64,000 bases of DNA from JAJDXO01 sp965207535. GTDB lineage: Bacteria; Pseudomonadota; Alphaproteobacteria; Rhodospirillales; UBA2165. The stretch lies in contig CBDBMR010000017.1 in NCBI GenBank assembly GCA_965207535.1, forward strand, positions 62,001 to 126,000, read 5' to 3'. The translations under genes and the position numbers were made by a program. The notes under the pieces were generated by a model. It searched no databases and was not told the origin of the DNA. It was given only the letters and a program-made list of their open reading frames with translations. Below, piece by piece: positions 7,391 to 16,205 of the stretch; the stretch's first letter is position 1, and every line of letters begins with the position of its first letter.

Positions 7391-9007
7391 CTATTCGGCC
7401 GGTTGCGGACGCATGTCCGGCGTCTGGTCGTGGGTGTGGAACGGCGCCGGCGACGGCACCTGCCATTCGAGCGTCGTCGCACCCTCGCCCCACGGATTGG
7501 CCGGCGCCTTCTCGCCCGACCGCAGGGTCTGGAAGACGATATAGAAGAACAGCAGCGAGGCGGCGAAGGAGATGTAGGCGCCGATGGAGCTCACGAAGTT
7601 CCAGCCCGCATAGGCCTCCGGATAGTCCGGGATACGCCGCGGCATCCCCGCCATGCCCGAGAAGTGCTGCGGGAAGAACAGGATGTTGACGCCGATGAAC
7701 ATCAGCCAGAATTGGATCTTGGCCAGGCCCTCGTTGTACATCTTGCCGCACATCTTCGGGAACCAGTAGAAGAAGCCCGACAGGATGCCGAAGGCCGCCG
7801 CGATGGACAGCACATAGTGGAAGTGCGCGATCACGAAATAGGTGTCATGGAAGGCGATGTCGACGCCGGCGTTCGCCAGGGTAATGCCGGTCACGCCGCC
7901 GACCACGAACAGGAAGATAAAGCCCATGGCATAGAGCATCGGGGTCCGGAATTCGATGGACCCGCCCCACATGGTCGCCAGCCAGGAGAAAATCTTCACG
8001 CCCGTCGGCACCGCGATCACCATGGTCGCAAGAACGAAGTAGGCCCGCGTCTCGACGTTGAAGCCGACGGTAAACATGTGGTGCGCCCACACGATGAAGC
8101 CGATGAAGCCGATGGCCGCCATGGCGTAGGCCATGCCGAGATAGCCGAAGACCGGTTTCCTGGAGAACGTGGATACCACATGGCTGATCACGCCGAACGC
8201 CGGAACGATCATGATGTAGACCTCCGGGTGGCCGAAGAACCAGAACAGGTGCTGCCAGAAGATCGGATCGCCGCCGCCGGAAGCCTCGAAGAACGTGGTC
8301 CCGAAATTGCGGTCGGTGAGCAGCATGGTCAGCGCGCCGGCGAGAACCGGAAGTGCCAGCAGCAGTAGGAACGCAGTCACCAGCATGGCCCAGATGAACA
8401 GCGGCATCCGGTGATAGGTCATGCCCGGCGCCCGCATATTCATGATGGTGGTGATGAAGTTGATGGCGCCGAGGATCGAAGAAGCGCCTGCCACGTGAAG
8501 ACTGAGGATCGCGAAGTCGACCGCGGCGCCGCTATGGAAGGTGGCGTTCGATAACGGCGGATAGACCGTCCAGCCGGTCCCGGCGCCGCCGGCGACCAGG
8601 GCCGAGGTCATCAGCAGCAGAAGCCCGACCACCAGGAGCCAGAACGAGATATTGTTCATCCGCGGGAACGCCATGTCCGGCGCACCGATCATCAACGGGA
8701 TGAACCAGTTGCCGAACCCGCCGATGAGGGCCGGCATGACGAAGAAGAACACCATGACGAAGCCATGGGCGGTCACCAGGACGTTGTAGAACTGCAAGTC
8801 CTCGATGTACTGCAGGCCCGGCGACTGAAGTTCCAGCCGGATCATAAACGAGAACACGCCGCCAATGAGCACCGAGACCATCGCCGCGACGAGATAGAGC
8901 GTTCCGATATCCTTGTGGTTGGTCGAATAGACCCAGCGGCGCCAGCCCGCCGGCGCACCATGATGGTCGTCGTGGCCGTGATCGTGTGCGGCTGCGGCAT
9001 CAGACAT
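7391..9007 (-). CDS. coxA: Cytochrome c oxidase subunit I (aa3-type)
   Basis: A 538-residue catalytic subunit. All A-family landmarks are present: haem a ligands H81 and H397, haem a3 ligand H395, Cu_B ligands H260, H309 and H310, and the cross-linked tyrosine Y264 in GHPEVY. D-channel residues N99 and D111 (GAPDM), E262 and the K-channel lysine K338 are also kept, so this is an A1-type proton pump. The N-terminus is His/Asp-rich (HDHGHDDHHG, residues 8-17). It sits 31 bp downstream of coxB and 9 bp before ctaG, in one operon. Confidence 0.98.
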   Translation of the reverse strand: MSDAAAAHDHGHDDHHGAPAGWRRWVYSTNHKDIGTLYLVAAMVSVLIGGVFSFMIRLELQSPGLQYIEDLQFYNVLVTAHGFVMVFFFVMPALIGGFGNWFIPLMIGAPDMAFPRMNNISFWLLVVGLLLLMTSALVAGGAGTGWTVYPPLSNATFHSGAAVDFAILSLHVAGASSILGAINFITTIMNMRAPGMTYHRMPLFIWAMLVTAFLLLLALPVLAGALTMLLTDRNFGTTFFEASGGGDPIFWQHLFWFFGHPEVYIMIVPAFGVISHVVSTFSRKPVFGYLGMAYAMAAIGFIGFIVWAHHMFTVGFNVETRAYFVLATMVIAVPTGVKIFSWLATMWGGSIEFRTPMLYAMGFIFLFVVGGVTGITLANAGVDIAFHDTYFVIAHFHYVLSIAAAFGILSGFFYWFPKMCGKMYNEGLAKIQFWLMFIGVNILFFPQHFSGMAGMPRRIPDYPEAYAGWNFVSSIGAYISFAASLLFFYIVFQTLRSGEKAPANPWGEGATTLEWQVPSPAPFHTHDQTPDMRPQPAE

Positions 9008-9038
9008 GGATATTCCTCTCTTCTATCTCTGGCCGCGC

Positions 9039-9902
9039 CTACCGGCCGGCGGCAGCGGGCCCGGAGCCGATCCGGGCGACATCGACCGCCGGTTTATCGG
9101 CACGGGCGAACTCTTCCTTGGCCTTTTCGACCCAGGCCGCGAATTCCGCCTTGGAAACGATGTCCACGGCGATGGGCATGTAACCGTGATTGACGCCGCA
9201 CAGCTCGGAGCACTGACCGTAATATGTGCCCATGTGCTTGGAGGGAACCTCGATCCAGGCTTCGTTGATGCGTCCCGGCACCGTATCCATTTTGACCCCG
9301 AAGGACGGAATCGCCCAGTTGTGGAGCACGTCGTTGGCGGTGAACAGCAGCCTGATGCTGGTGTCCGCCGGCAGCACCACGTGGTTGTCCACCTCAAGCA
9401 GGTAGAGCGACTTCTTGTCGTCCGGCAGATCTTCCTTCTGGGTCAGATTGGCATCGAAGGTGAAGTTGCCGTGATCAGGGTATTCGTAGCTCCAGAACCA
9501 CTGATTGCCGATGACCTTCAGGGTCATTTCCGGGTTCTGGGCCTTGTCCATGAAGAACAACAGCTTCATCGACGGTACGGCGATGGCCACCAGGATAATG
9601 ATTGGAACGACCGTCCAAATGACCTCCAGCGGCGCGTTGTGCGTGGTCTTGGACGGAACCGGGTTCGCCTTCGCGTTGAACTTGATGACGATGTACACCA
9701 TCAGCCCCAGGACCAATATGACGATGGCGATCTCGATCACCAGCAGCCAGTTGTGGAACCAAACGATATCTTCCATCACCGGCGTCGCCGCCTTCTGGAA
9801 ATTCATCTGCCACGGATGAGGTTGCTGCGCCATGACGCCGGCGGACGTAAACAGCCCAACGGCGAATACGGCGGCCATGGAAATCCAACGGGACATTTTC
9901 AT
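9039..9902 (-). CDS. coxB: Cytochrome c oxidase subunit II (Cu_A)
   Basis: A 287-residue subunit II with a signal peptide (start MKMSRWISMAAVFAVGLF, cleavage probably after VMA), two membrane helices and a periplasmic cupredoxin domain. The Cu_A motif is C231-S-E-L-C235 with H239 and M242. It receives electrons from cytochrome c. The start at 9902 is chosen because a GAGGAA ribosome site lies about 10 bases upstream; the frame stays open for another 75 codons, but that extension would bury the signal peptide. First gene of the leftward cox operon. Confidence 0.96.
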   Translation of the reverse strand: MKMSRWISMAAVFAVGLFTSAGVMAQQPHPWQMNFQKAATPVMEDIVWFHNWLLVIEIAIVILVLGLMVYIVIKFNAKANPVPSKTTHNAPLEVIWTVVPIIILVAIAVPSMKLLFFMDKAQNPEMTLKVIGNQWFWSYEYPDHGNFTFDANLTQKEDLPDDKKSLYLLEVDNHVVLPADTSIRLLFTANDVLHNWAIPSFGVKMDTVPGRINEAWIEVPSKHMGTYYGQCSELCGVNHGYMPIAVDIVSKAEFAAWVEKAKEEFARADKPAVDVARIGSGPAAAGR

Positions 9903-10313
9903 GTAATTGCGGTTCCTCGGTTGAATAGCGCAGGCGCATTTGCGACGGGACGATAATCCCGGAATCCAATCATATTCTCCGGAAACTGGATCAGCCGATG
10001 CGTCCTTCCAGACATCTTTCGGCGCCCCGAACGGGCGGCCCTCATTGCTCATCCCTATACCCGATATGACCGGGGCGGTAAAGGACATCCACACCAGGAG
10101 AAATGGGAATATTCGGCGGAATTTCAAGCGTTTTTGCGAACCGGTAGCAATCGCGTGAGGTTCCGGCCTGCTTGGCGTGCGGCCATCGGTTGCTCCGCCC
10201 GATGGCCGGTGCTACATCTCGCCTCCCCGAGACATCATCGGGCCTCCTGCTGGACGGTCCATTGCTGTTCCGGCGCCGTATCCATCGACAATCATCGAAA
10301 GAGTGACCCACCC
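9903..10313. other. Divergent intergenic region between coxB and the DUF420 operon
   Basis: About 410 bases between the leftward cox operon and the rightward operon starting at 10314. It must contain promoters in both directions and the coxB ribosome site (GAGGAACC before 9902). I see no RNA gene, strong hairpin or reliable promoter pair in it. A minus-strand open frame running into coxB is present, but I treat it as chance. Confidence 0.5.
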
Positions 10314-10415
10314 GTGACGCCCCGCTCCAAGCAAATCCTGTTCGCCGTTATTCTTGCGCTCGCCGCCATCGGCATGTTCGCGGCGACGGTGATCAAGACC
10401 GGCTGGTTCTCTTAA
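10314..10415 (+). CDS. 33-residue single-helix membrane peptide (CoxF-like?)
   Basis: A very short frame starting with GTG and ending TAA. It encodes MTPRSKQ, then one hydrophobic helix (residues 8-26, ILFAVILALAAIGMFAATV) and the tail IKTGWFS. A GAAAGAG lies about 11 bases before the GTG. It sits 15 bp before the DUF420 gene. Alphaproteobacterial cox clusters often contain a tiny one-helix protein called CoxF, whose helix ends in a similar T-[VI]-x-K-x-G pattern, so this may be a shortened relative. That link is from memory and weak; an uncharacterised oxidase-assembly peptide is the cautious reading. Confidence 0.55.
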   Translation: MTPRSKQILFAVILALAAIGMFAATVIKTGWFS

Positions 10416-10430
10416 AAGACCGCGGCGCGC

Positions 10431-10868
10431 ATGGCGATCCAGGTCCTTCCCCACTTGAACGCCGGTCTGAACGCCGTCGCGACGATCTTGCTGCTGATCG
10501 GGTTTATCCTGATCCGCGGCGGCCGCAAGGACGCCCATCGCGCCGTCATGATCGCCGCCGGCTGCGTGTCGGGCCTGTTCCTGGTCAGCTACGTAACCCT
10601 GCGGTTCTTTGCGCCCATATTCGAATTCCAGGGTGAAGGGCCGGTGCGTGTCTTCTATTTCACGCTGCTCGCCACCCACGTGGTGCTTGCCATGGCCATC
10701 GTGCCCATGGTGCTGATGACGTTGTGGCGGGCCCTTCGCGGCAACTTTGACGGCCACCGCGCTGTTGCCCGCTGGACGTGGCCGGTCTGGATGTATGTCT
10801 CGGTTTCGGGCATCGCGGTATACGTGATGCTCTATCAAGTCTACCCCGTCCAAACCGCCGGCCTCTGA
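10431..10868 (+). CDS. DUF420 membrane protein (CtaM/YozB-like)
   Basis: A 145-residue protein with four predicted helices and conserved polar and His residues at the membrane edges (LPHLNAGLNAV, RKDAHRAVM, LLATHVVLAM, FDGHRAVARWTWPVWMY). This matches the DUF420 family (PF04238). The firmicute relative CtaM/YozB is needed to mature aa3-type oxidases. Here it lies between a one-helix peptide and a haem-copper-oxidase-like protein, 12 bp before the latter and upstream of ctaB. A haem-related assembly or electron-transfer role fits but is not proved. Confidence 0.82.
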   Translation: MAIQVLPHLNAGLNAVATILLLIGFILIRGGRKDAHRAVMIAAGCVSGLFLVSYVTLRFFAPIFEFQGEGPVRVFYFTLLATHVVLAMAIVPMVLMTLWRALRGNFDGHRAVARWTWPVWMYVSVSGIAVYVMLYQVYPVQTAGL

Positions 10869-10880
10869 GGGGCGCCGCCG

Positions 10881-12299
10881 ATGCTGATGGCGCCCGCCTT
10901 CGAGACCTTGCCGCAAGGCCGCGGCCGCCGGCTGATGCGCGCCTGGGCGGCGCTCGCGGTGGCGTCCCTGGCCCTGGCCGGCCTGTTCGCCGTGCTGCTG
11001 GTGCTGTCCAGAATGCCGGTTGTCTCCGAAATGGTGCCGTGGCCCGCGGCCTTTTTCGAAAAAGGACTGGTCGCCCATGTCGCCCTGTCCTTCGCCGTCT
11101 GGTTCCTCGCCGTCCTCGCCTGCTTCGCCCAATGGGCGGCCGCCTCTTCGCCGGCCGGCGACCGCACCCAGCGGCTGGGCGAGGCGGGATTGGTCCTGGC
11201 CGTCACCGGGACGGTCGCGATCATTACGCCCGCCTTCTTCGACGGCGAGCCGACCCTCAACAATTACATTCCGGTGATTATCGATCCGGTTTTCTATGGC
11301 GGGCTGGTCCTGTTCAGCCTCGGTATCCTGATTGCCGTCCTGCGCATGCTGATGGCCTTTGCCCGGGGCCCCAACCTGCTGGGCCCTGGCACGCCGCTGA
11401 TCATGACCGCCGGAATATTGTTCATTGCCTCCATGGCCGGGTTCCTGCTGGCGGCATGGCGCCTCGGCGGGCTTCCCGTCGACCACGATTTCAATGAGCG
11501 CCTGATGTGGGGCGGCGGCCATATGCTGCAGTTCGTCAATCTGGCGATGATGCTGACCGCCTGGGGGCTGCTCACCGAAACCATGGCCGCCGGTCCGTTG
11601 GCCGGCCTCCGGCTCAGCCGGTGGGCCGCCGGCCTGGCCTTCGTCGGCGGCTTGGCGGGGATTGGGTTCTTCGGCATGTTCGATATTCAGACCGGGGAAT
11701 TCCTCCAGGCCTTCACCGATCTCCAATATGCCCTCGCCCCGCCGGCGCTGTTGTTTCTCGGCGCGGCCGCCTGGGCCGGCTGGCGGCGGCGAGACGCCAT
11801 CGATTGGACGGGGGTCGCGGGCCTGAGCCTCGTCAGCTCGGTGATCCTGTTTGCCGTCGGCGGCGCATTCGGCCTGTTCGTCGACGGCGCCGATACGCGG
11901 ACACCGGCTCATTATCATGGGGTGATCGGCGGCATCAATCTCGCCTTCGTGGGGCTGTTCTATACCCGTTTCCTGCCGCTGGCCGGCCGGGACGCGGGTT
12001 CGGCCAAACTGGCCTCCTGGCAGATCGTCATATATGCCATCGGTCAGTTGCTGTTCGTCGCCGGCATGTTTGCCGCCGGCGGCATGGGTGCGGCGCGCAA
12101 GGTCGCGGGCGTCGGTTTCGATCCCGACACGGCCGCCGGCAAGCTGGCCGCCGGCATACAGTCGGGCGGCGGCGGCCTCGCCATCGTCGGCGGGGTGCTG
12201 TTCATCTACATCGCCGCGAGGGCGCTGCTCGGGGGAAATAAAACCTCGGGTCCGGAGCAAAAAGGGGATGCGGAAACGCCATCCCAAAGTGTAGGTTAG
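10881..12299 (+). CDS. Haem-copper oxidase subunit I-like protein lacking most Cu_B ligands
   Basis: A 472-residue protein with about 12 membrane helices. Three patches align by eye with the coxA product of this window. VAHVALSFAVWF carries H66 at the place of haem a ligand H81. MWGGGHMLQF carries H214 at the place of Cu_B ligand H260. AHYHGVIGGINLAF carries H344 and H346 at the places of the a3 and a haem ligands. No histidine occurs between 214 and 344, so the Cu_B HH pair is absent, and the tyrosine four residues after H214 is phenylalanine (F218). It may bind haem but is unlikely to reduce oxygen in the usual way. A GAGGGGC site precedes the ATG. It may be annotated as cbb3-type subunit I, but there is no ccoO or ccoP. 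Confidence 0.75.
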   Translation: MLMAPAFETLPQGRGRRLMRAWAALAVASLALAGLFAVLLVLSRMPVVSEMVPWPAAFFEKGLVAHVALSFAVWFLAVLACFAQWAAASSPAGDRTQRLGEAGLVLAVTGTVAIITPAFFDGEPTLNNYIPVIIDPVFYGGLVLFSLGILIAVLRMLMAFARGPNLLGPGTPLIMTAGILFIASMAGFLLAAWRLGGLPVDHDFNERLMWGGGHMLQFVNLAMMLTAWGLLTETMAAGPLAGLRLSRWAAGLAFVGGLAGIGFFGMFDIQTGEFLQAFTDLQYALAPPALLFLGAAAWAGWRRRDAIDWTGVAGLSLVSSVILFAVGGAFGLFVDGADTRTPAHYHGVIGGINLAFVGLFYTRFLPLAGRDAGSAKLASWQIVIYAIGQLLFVAGMFAAGGMGAARKVAGVGFDPDTAAGKLAAGIQSGGGGLAIVGGVLFIYIAARALLGGNKTSGPEQKGDAETPSQSVG

Positions 12300-12342
12300 C
12301 CGCGCCGTTGTTTCTTCACTCGATGATCACCACATATCGAAT

Positions 12343-13278
12343 ATGACCGGTCCGTCAGAACACACCGCGCCCGTCACGACGACCCGCCCGAAGGCGGCGG
12401 CCCCCGCTGCCAACCGGCCAATCGTCGACTATGCCCTGCTGCTCAAGCCACGGGTCATGTCCCTGGTGCTGTTCACCGGTTATGCGGGACTTGCGCTCGC
12501 GCCCGGCTCCATCGATTGGCTGACCGGCCTGCTGGCGGTGATCTTCATCGGCATGGGCGCGGGTGCCTCCGGCGCCATAAATATGTGGTACGACCGGGAC
12601 ATCGACGGCCGGATGACGCGCACCATGCAGCGCCCCATCCCCGGCGGACGGCTGAGGCCCGGAGCGGCGCTGGTCTATGGCACCGTTCTGGCCATCGTCT
12701 CGGTGGTCGGCATGACCATCTGGGTAAATGCCGCCGCGGCCGCCCTGCTCGCCTTCACCATCGCCTTCTATGTGTTCGTTTACACCATCTGGCTGAAACG
12801 CCGCACCCCGCAGAACATCGTCATCGGCGGCGCGGCCGGCGCCATCCCGCCGATGATCGGCTGGGCGGCGGTCACCGGCGATGTGGGCCTTGGTGCGCTG
12901 GTCCTGTTCGCCATCATCTTCATGTGGACGCCGCCCCACTTCTGGGCCCTGTCCCTCTACCGTTCCGGCGACTACGAGAATGCCGGCGTGCCCATGCTGC
13001 CCGTGGTTTCGGGCGAGACCGAAACCAAAAGGCAGATCTTGATCTACACCTTGATTCTGGTGCCGATCACCGTGCTGCCGGTTCCCATCGGCATGACCAG
13101 CGTCTGGGGCGGCGCGGCGATCGCCCTGTTCGGCCTCAATTTCATCCGCCATGCAATCCGTGTCCGGAGGGCCGAGGGCGCGGAGGCGCCCAGGAAGATG
13201 TTCCGCTATTCCATCCTCTATCTGTTCCTAGTTTTCGTGGCGCTGCTCGCCGATCACTGGATCGGCGCGCTGGTCTAG
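12343..13278 (+). CDS. ctaB: Protohaem IX farnesyltransferase (haem O synthase)
   Basis: A 311-residue UbiA-superfamily prenyltransferase that converts haem B to haem O, the precursor of haem A for the aa3 oxidase. The prenyl-diphosphate/Mg motif NMWYDRDIDGRMTRT and the following QRPIPGGRL are clear, with about nine helices. It lies 43 bp after the oxidase-like gene and 7 bp before the M32 peptidase gene. In many relatives ctaB lies between coxA and ctaG; here it is on the opposite strand in the next operon. Confidence 0.96.
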   Translation: MTGPSEHTAPVTTTRPKAAAPAANRPIVDYALLLKPRVMSLVLFTGYAGLALAPGSIDWLTGLLAVIFIGMGAGASGAINMWYDRDIDGRMTRTMQRPIPGGRLRPGAALVYGTVLAIVSVVGMTIWVNAAAAALLAFTIAFYVFVYTIWLKRRTPQNIVIGGAAGAIPPMIGWAAVTGDVGLGALVLFAIIFMWTPPHFWALSLYRSGDYENAGVPMLPVVSGETETKRQILIYTLILVPITVLPVPIGMTSVWGGAAIALFGLNFIRHAIRVRRAEGAEAPRKMFRYSILYLFLVFVALLADHWIGALV

Positions 13279-13285
13279 CCGGACA

Positions 13286-14776
13286 ATGAGCGCCTATGAG
13301 GAATTGGAGGCGCGGTTCGCGCAACTGAGCGCCGTCGGTCAGGCGGCCATGCATCTTCACTGGGACCAGTCCGTGATGATGCCGCCGGGCGGCGCCGAGG
13401 CGCGGGGAGAGCAGCTGGCGGCGCTGAGCGCCGTTCGTCATGAAGTCCTCACCGCCGAGGTCACCGAAGAACTGATCCGGGAGGCCGAAATCGAGCGCGG
13501 CCTCGACGAGTGGCAACAGGCGAATTTGGGCGAGATGAAGCGCCGCTGGATCGGCGCCACCGCGGTCAGCGGTGATCTGGTCGCCGCCCTCGCCCGGGCG
13601 GTCACCGCGTGCGAAACCAAATGGCGCGGCGCCCGGGCGGCGCGCGACTTCGCGTCGGTTCAGCCTTTGTTGCAGACCGTCCTCGATCTGGTGATCGAGA
13701 CCGCCGAGGCCCGCGCCGGGAAACTTAATCTCAGCCCCTACGACGCTCTGATGGAGAAGTACTCCCCCGGGATCACGTCCGAAAAAATCGACCTGGTGTT
13801 CGGCGATCTGGGCGCCTTCCTGCCGGACTTTCTGGGCCGGGTCATGGAGAAGCAGGCGGCGGAGCCGGCGCCATTGATCCCCGAAGGTCCGTTTCCCGCC
13901 GCCAAGCAGCGGCGGCTCGGCGAGGACATGATGCGCCGTCTGGGTTTCGATTTCGAGGCCGGCCGCCTGGATGAGAGCCTGCACCCCTTCTCCAGCGGTA
14001 CCCATGGGGACCTCCGCATCACCACCAAGTACAGCGACGACGATTTCGTTTTCGGGCTGATGGGCGTGCTCCACGAGACCGGCCATGCCCTCTACGAGAA
14101 GGGCCTGCCGGCGGACTGGCGCCGCCAGCCGGTGGGCGAGTCCCTCGGCATGGATATCCACGAAAGCCAGTCCCTGATCATCGAAATGCAGGCCTGCCGA
14201 AGCCCTGAATTCCTGAGCTTCGCGGCGCCACTCATGCGGGCGGCGTTCGGCGGCGGCGGCGCGGCCTGGGACCCCGAGAACCTTGTCCGGCTCTATACCC
14301 GGGTGAAGCCCGATTTCATCCGGGTCGATGCCGACGAGGTGACCTACCCGGCCCATGTCATCCTGCGCTACGAGTTGGAGCGCGCCCTGATCGGCGGCGA
14401 CCTCACCCTCACCGGCCTGCCGGGCGCCTGGAACGACGGCATGAAGCGGCTGCTCGGCATCGTGCCGCCGGACGACGGCCTCGGCGTCCTCCAGGACATT
14501 CACTGGTACGACGGTGCCTTCGGCTATTTCCCGAGCTACACGCTGGGGGCCATCGGCGCGGCGCAGCTTTTCGATGCGGCCAGGCAAGCGGACGCGGACC
14601 TGTTGCCGGCCATCGGGCGCGGCGACTTCGGGCCGCTTTATGCGTGGCTCGGCCGGAACGTCCACGGCCTCGGCCGGCGCTATTCCTCCGAGGAGCTGCT
14701 CACCCGGGCCACTGGACGCCCCTTAGACGTCGAAACCTTCAAATCCCACCTCCGCGCCCGCTACCTGGACGCTTGA
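13286..14776 (+). CDS. M32-family metallocarboxypeptidase
   Basis: A 496-residue cytoplasmic zinc carboxypeptidase of the thermostable carboxypeptidase Taq family. The zinc motif HETGH is at residues 263-267, with the family's HPFSSG at 233 and MDIHESQS downstream carrying the third ligand Glu. It removes C-terminal residues from peptides. Length is normal. It is placed between ctaB (7 bp) and thrC (25 bp), probably one transcript of unrelated housekeeping functions. Confidence 0.93.
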   Translation: MSAYEELEARFAQLSAVGQAAMHLHWDQSVMMPPGGAEARGEQLAALSAVRHEVLTAEVTEELIREAEIERGLDEWQQANLGEMKRRWIGATAVSGDLVAALARAVTACETKWRGARAARDFASVQPLLQTVLDLVIETAEARAGKLNLSPYDALMEKYSPGITSEKIDLVFGDLGAFLPDFLGRVMEKQAAEPAPLIPEGPFPAAKQRRLGEDMMRRLGFDFEAGRLDESLHPFSSGTHGDLRITTKYSDDDFVFGLMGVLHETGHALYEKGLPADWRRQPVGESLGMDIHESQSLIIEMQACRSPEFLSFAAPLMRAAFGGGGAAWDPENLVRLYTRVKPDFIRVDADEVTYPAHVILRYELERALIGGDLTLTGLPGAWNDGMKRLLGIVPPDDGLGVLQDIHWYDGAFGYFPSYTLGAIGAAQLFDAARQADADLLPAIGRGDFGPLYAWLGRNVHGLGRRYSSEELLTRATGRPLDVETFKSHLRARYLDA

Positions 14777-14801
14777 GCGCCCGCAATATAGGGTGCGGCG
14801 C

Positions 14802-16205
14802 ATGAAGTACGTCTCCACCCGGGGCGAGGCCCCCGACCTCGATTTCGCCGATGTGCTGCTGACCGGGCTCGCCCGGGACGGCGGGCTGTACGTGCCCGGG
14901 GCATGGCCCAAGCTGAGCCGCGGCGAGATCAAGGACCTGCGGGGCCGCTCCTATGCCGACATCGCCGTCCAGGTGATGACCCCGTTCATCGACGGCGAAA
15001 TCCCCGAAGCCGATTTCGCGGCCATGGTGCGGGAGACCTATGCGGGCTTCGACCATCCGGCGGTGGCGCCGCTGAAACAGATCGATGAAGGCCAGTGGCT
15101 GTGCGAGCTGTTTCACGGGCCGACCCTCGCCTTCAAGGACTATCCCCTGCAGCTGGTCGGACGGCTGTTCGACTACGTGCTCTCGAAACGCGGCCGGCGG
15201 GTGACCATCGTCGGCGCCACGTCGGGGGATACGGGATCGGCCGCCATCGAAGCCTGCCGGGACAAGGACAGCATCGATATTTTCATTCTGCATCCGCACG
15301 GCCGGGTCTCCGACGTCCAGCGCCGCCAGATGACCACGGTGACGTCCGCCAACGTCCACAACATCGCCATCCAAGGCACCTTCGACGATTGCCAGGACAT
15401 CGTGAAGGCCCTGTTCGCCGATTTGCCGTTCCGCGACCGGTTCGGGCTCAGCGCCGTCAATTCCATCAACTGGGCGCGGATCATGGCCCAGATGGTCTAT
15501 TACTTCTCGAGCGCGCTTTCGCTCGGCGCGCCCGACCGCAAGGTCACGTACTCGGTGCCGACGGGCAATTTCGGCAACGTCTACGCCGCCTTCGCCGCCG
15601 GCAGGCTGGGCCTCCCCATCGAAAAACTGATCGTCGGCTCAAACGCCAATGACATCCTCACCCGATTTTTCGACAGCGGGGCCATGGAGATGGCTGACGT
15701 GGTGCCAACGCTGAGCCCGTCCATGGACATCCAGATTTCCAGCAACTTCGAGCGCTTGCTGTTCGAGCACTACCGCCGCGACGGCCAGGCAGTGGCCAAG
15801 ATGATGCGGCGCTTCCGCAGGAACGGCCGGGTCGACTTCGGCAAGGTCCGCTGGCGCGCCATGCGCAAACAGTTCGAGGGCTACCGGATCGGCGACAACG
15901 CCACCAAGGCGATGATCAACGAGACCTACCGGCTGACCGGCGAGCTGTTGGATCCACATACGTCCATCGGGGTTGCGGCGGCCCGCAGCGCCGAAATCGG
16001 CAACACGCCGGTGATCACCATGGCGACCGCGCATCCGGCCAAATTCCCCCGCGCGGTCGAGGAGGCCACCGGCCGCCACCCGGCCCTGCCCCCGCGCCTC
16101 GCGGACCTGATGGGGCGCGAGGAGCGAATGGACGTCCTGCCCGCCGAGACCGGGGCGGTGGCCGATTTCATCTCGGGCCGGCTCGCCGGAAGGCCCGCCG
16201 CGTGA
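14802..16205 (+). CDS. thrC: Threonine synthase
   Basis: A 467-residue PLP enzyme converting O-phosphohomoserine to threonine. The PLP lysine is K112 in FHGPTLAFKDYPLQL, and SGDTGSAAIEA forms the phosphate loop. The start MKYVSTRG is the conserved N-terminus; a GTG nine bases upstream is rejected. Its stop overlaps the next start by four bases (GTGA). The thrC-M16 protease pairing is common in alphaproteobacteria, often next to cox genes. Confidence 0.96.
   Translation: MKYVSTRGEAPDLDFADVLLTGLARDGGLYVPGAWPKLSRGEIKDLRGRSYADIAVQVMTPFIDGEIPEADFAAMVRETYAGFDHPAVAPLKQIDEGQWLCELFHGPTLAFKDYPLQLVGRLFDYVLSKRGRRVTIVGATSGDTGSAAIEACRDKDSIDIFILHPHGRVSDVQRRQMTTVTSANVHNIAIQGTFDDCQDIVKALFADLPFRDRFGLSAVNSINWARIMAQMVYYFSSALSLGAPDRKVTYSVPTGNFGNVYAAFAAGRLGLPIEKLIVGSNANDILTRFFDSGAMEMADVVPTLSPSMDIQISSNFERLLFEHYRRDGQAVAKMMRRFRRNGRVDFGKVRWRAMRKQFEGYRIGDNATKAMINETYRLTGELLDPHTSIGVAAARSAEIGNTPVITMATAHPAKFPRAVEEATGRHPALPPRLADLMGREERMDVLPAETGAVADFISGRLAGRPAA

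Noticed and set aside
9903..10127. 75-residue upstream extension of coxB
   Set aside because: It would bury a clear signal peptide, while the internal ATG at 9902 has a good ribosome site.
10212..12287. Long minus-strand frame opposite DUF420 and the oxidase-like gene
   Set aside because: Product is Gln/Gly/His/Arg-rich, typical of antisense reading of hydrophobic membrane genes in GC-rich DNA.
10881..12299. Annotation as a functional cbb3 oxidase subunit CcoN
   Set aside because: No ccoO/ccoP neighbours, and the Cu_B HH pair and catalytic Tyr are missing.
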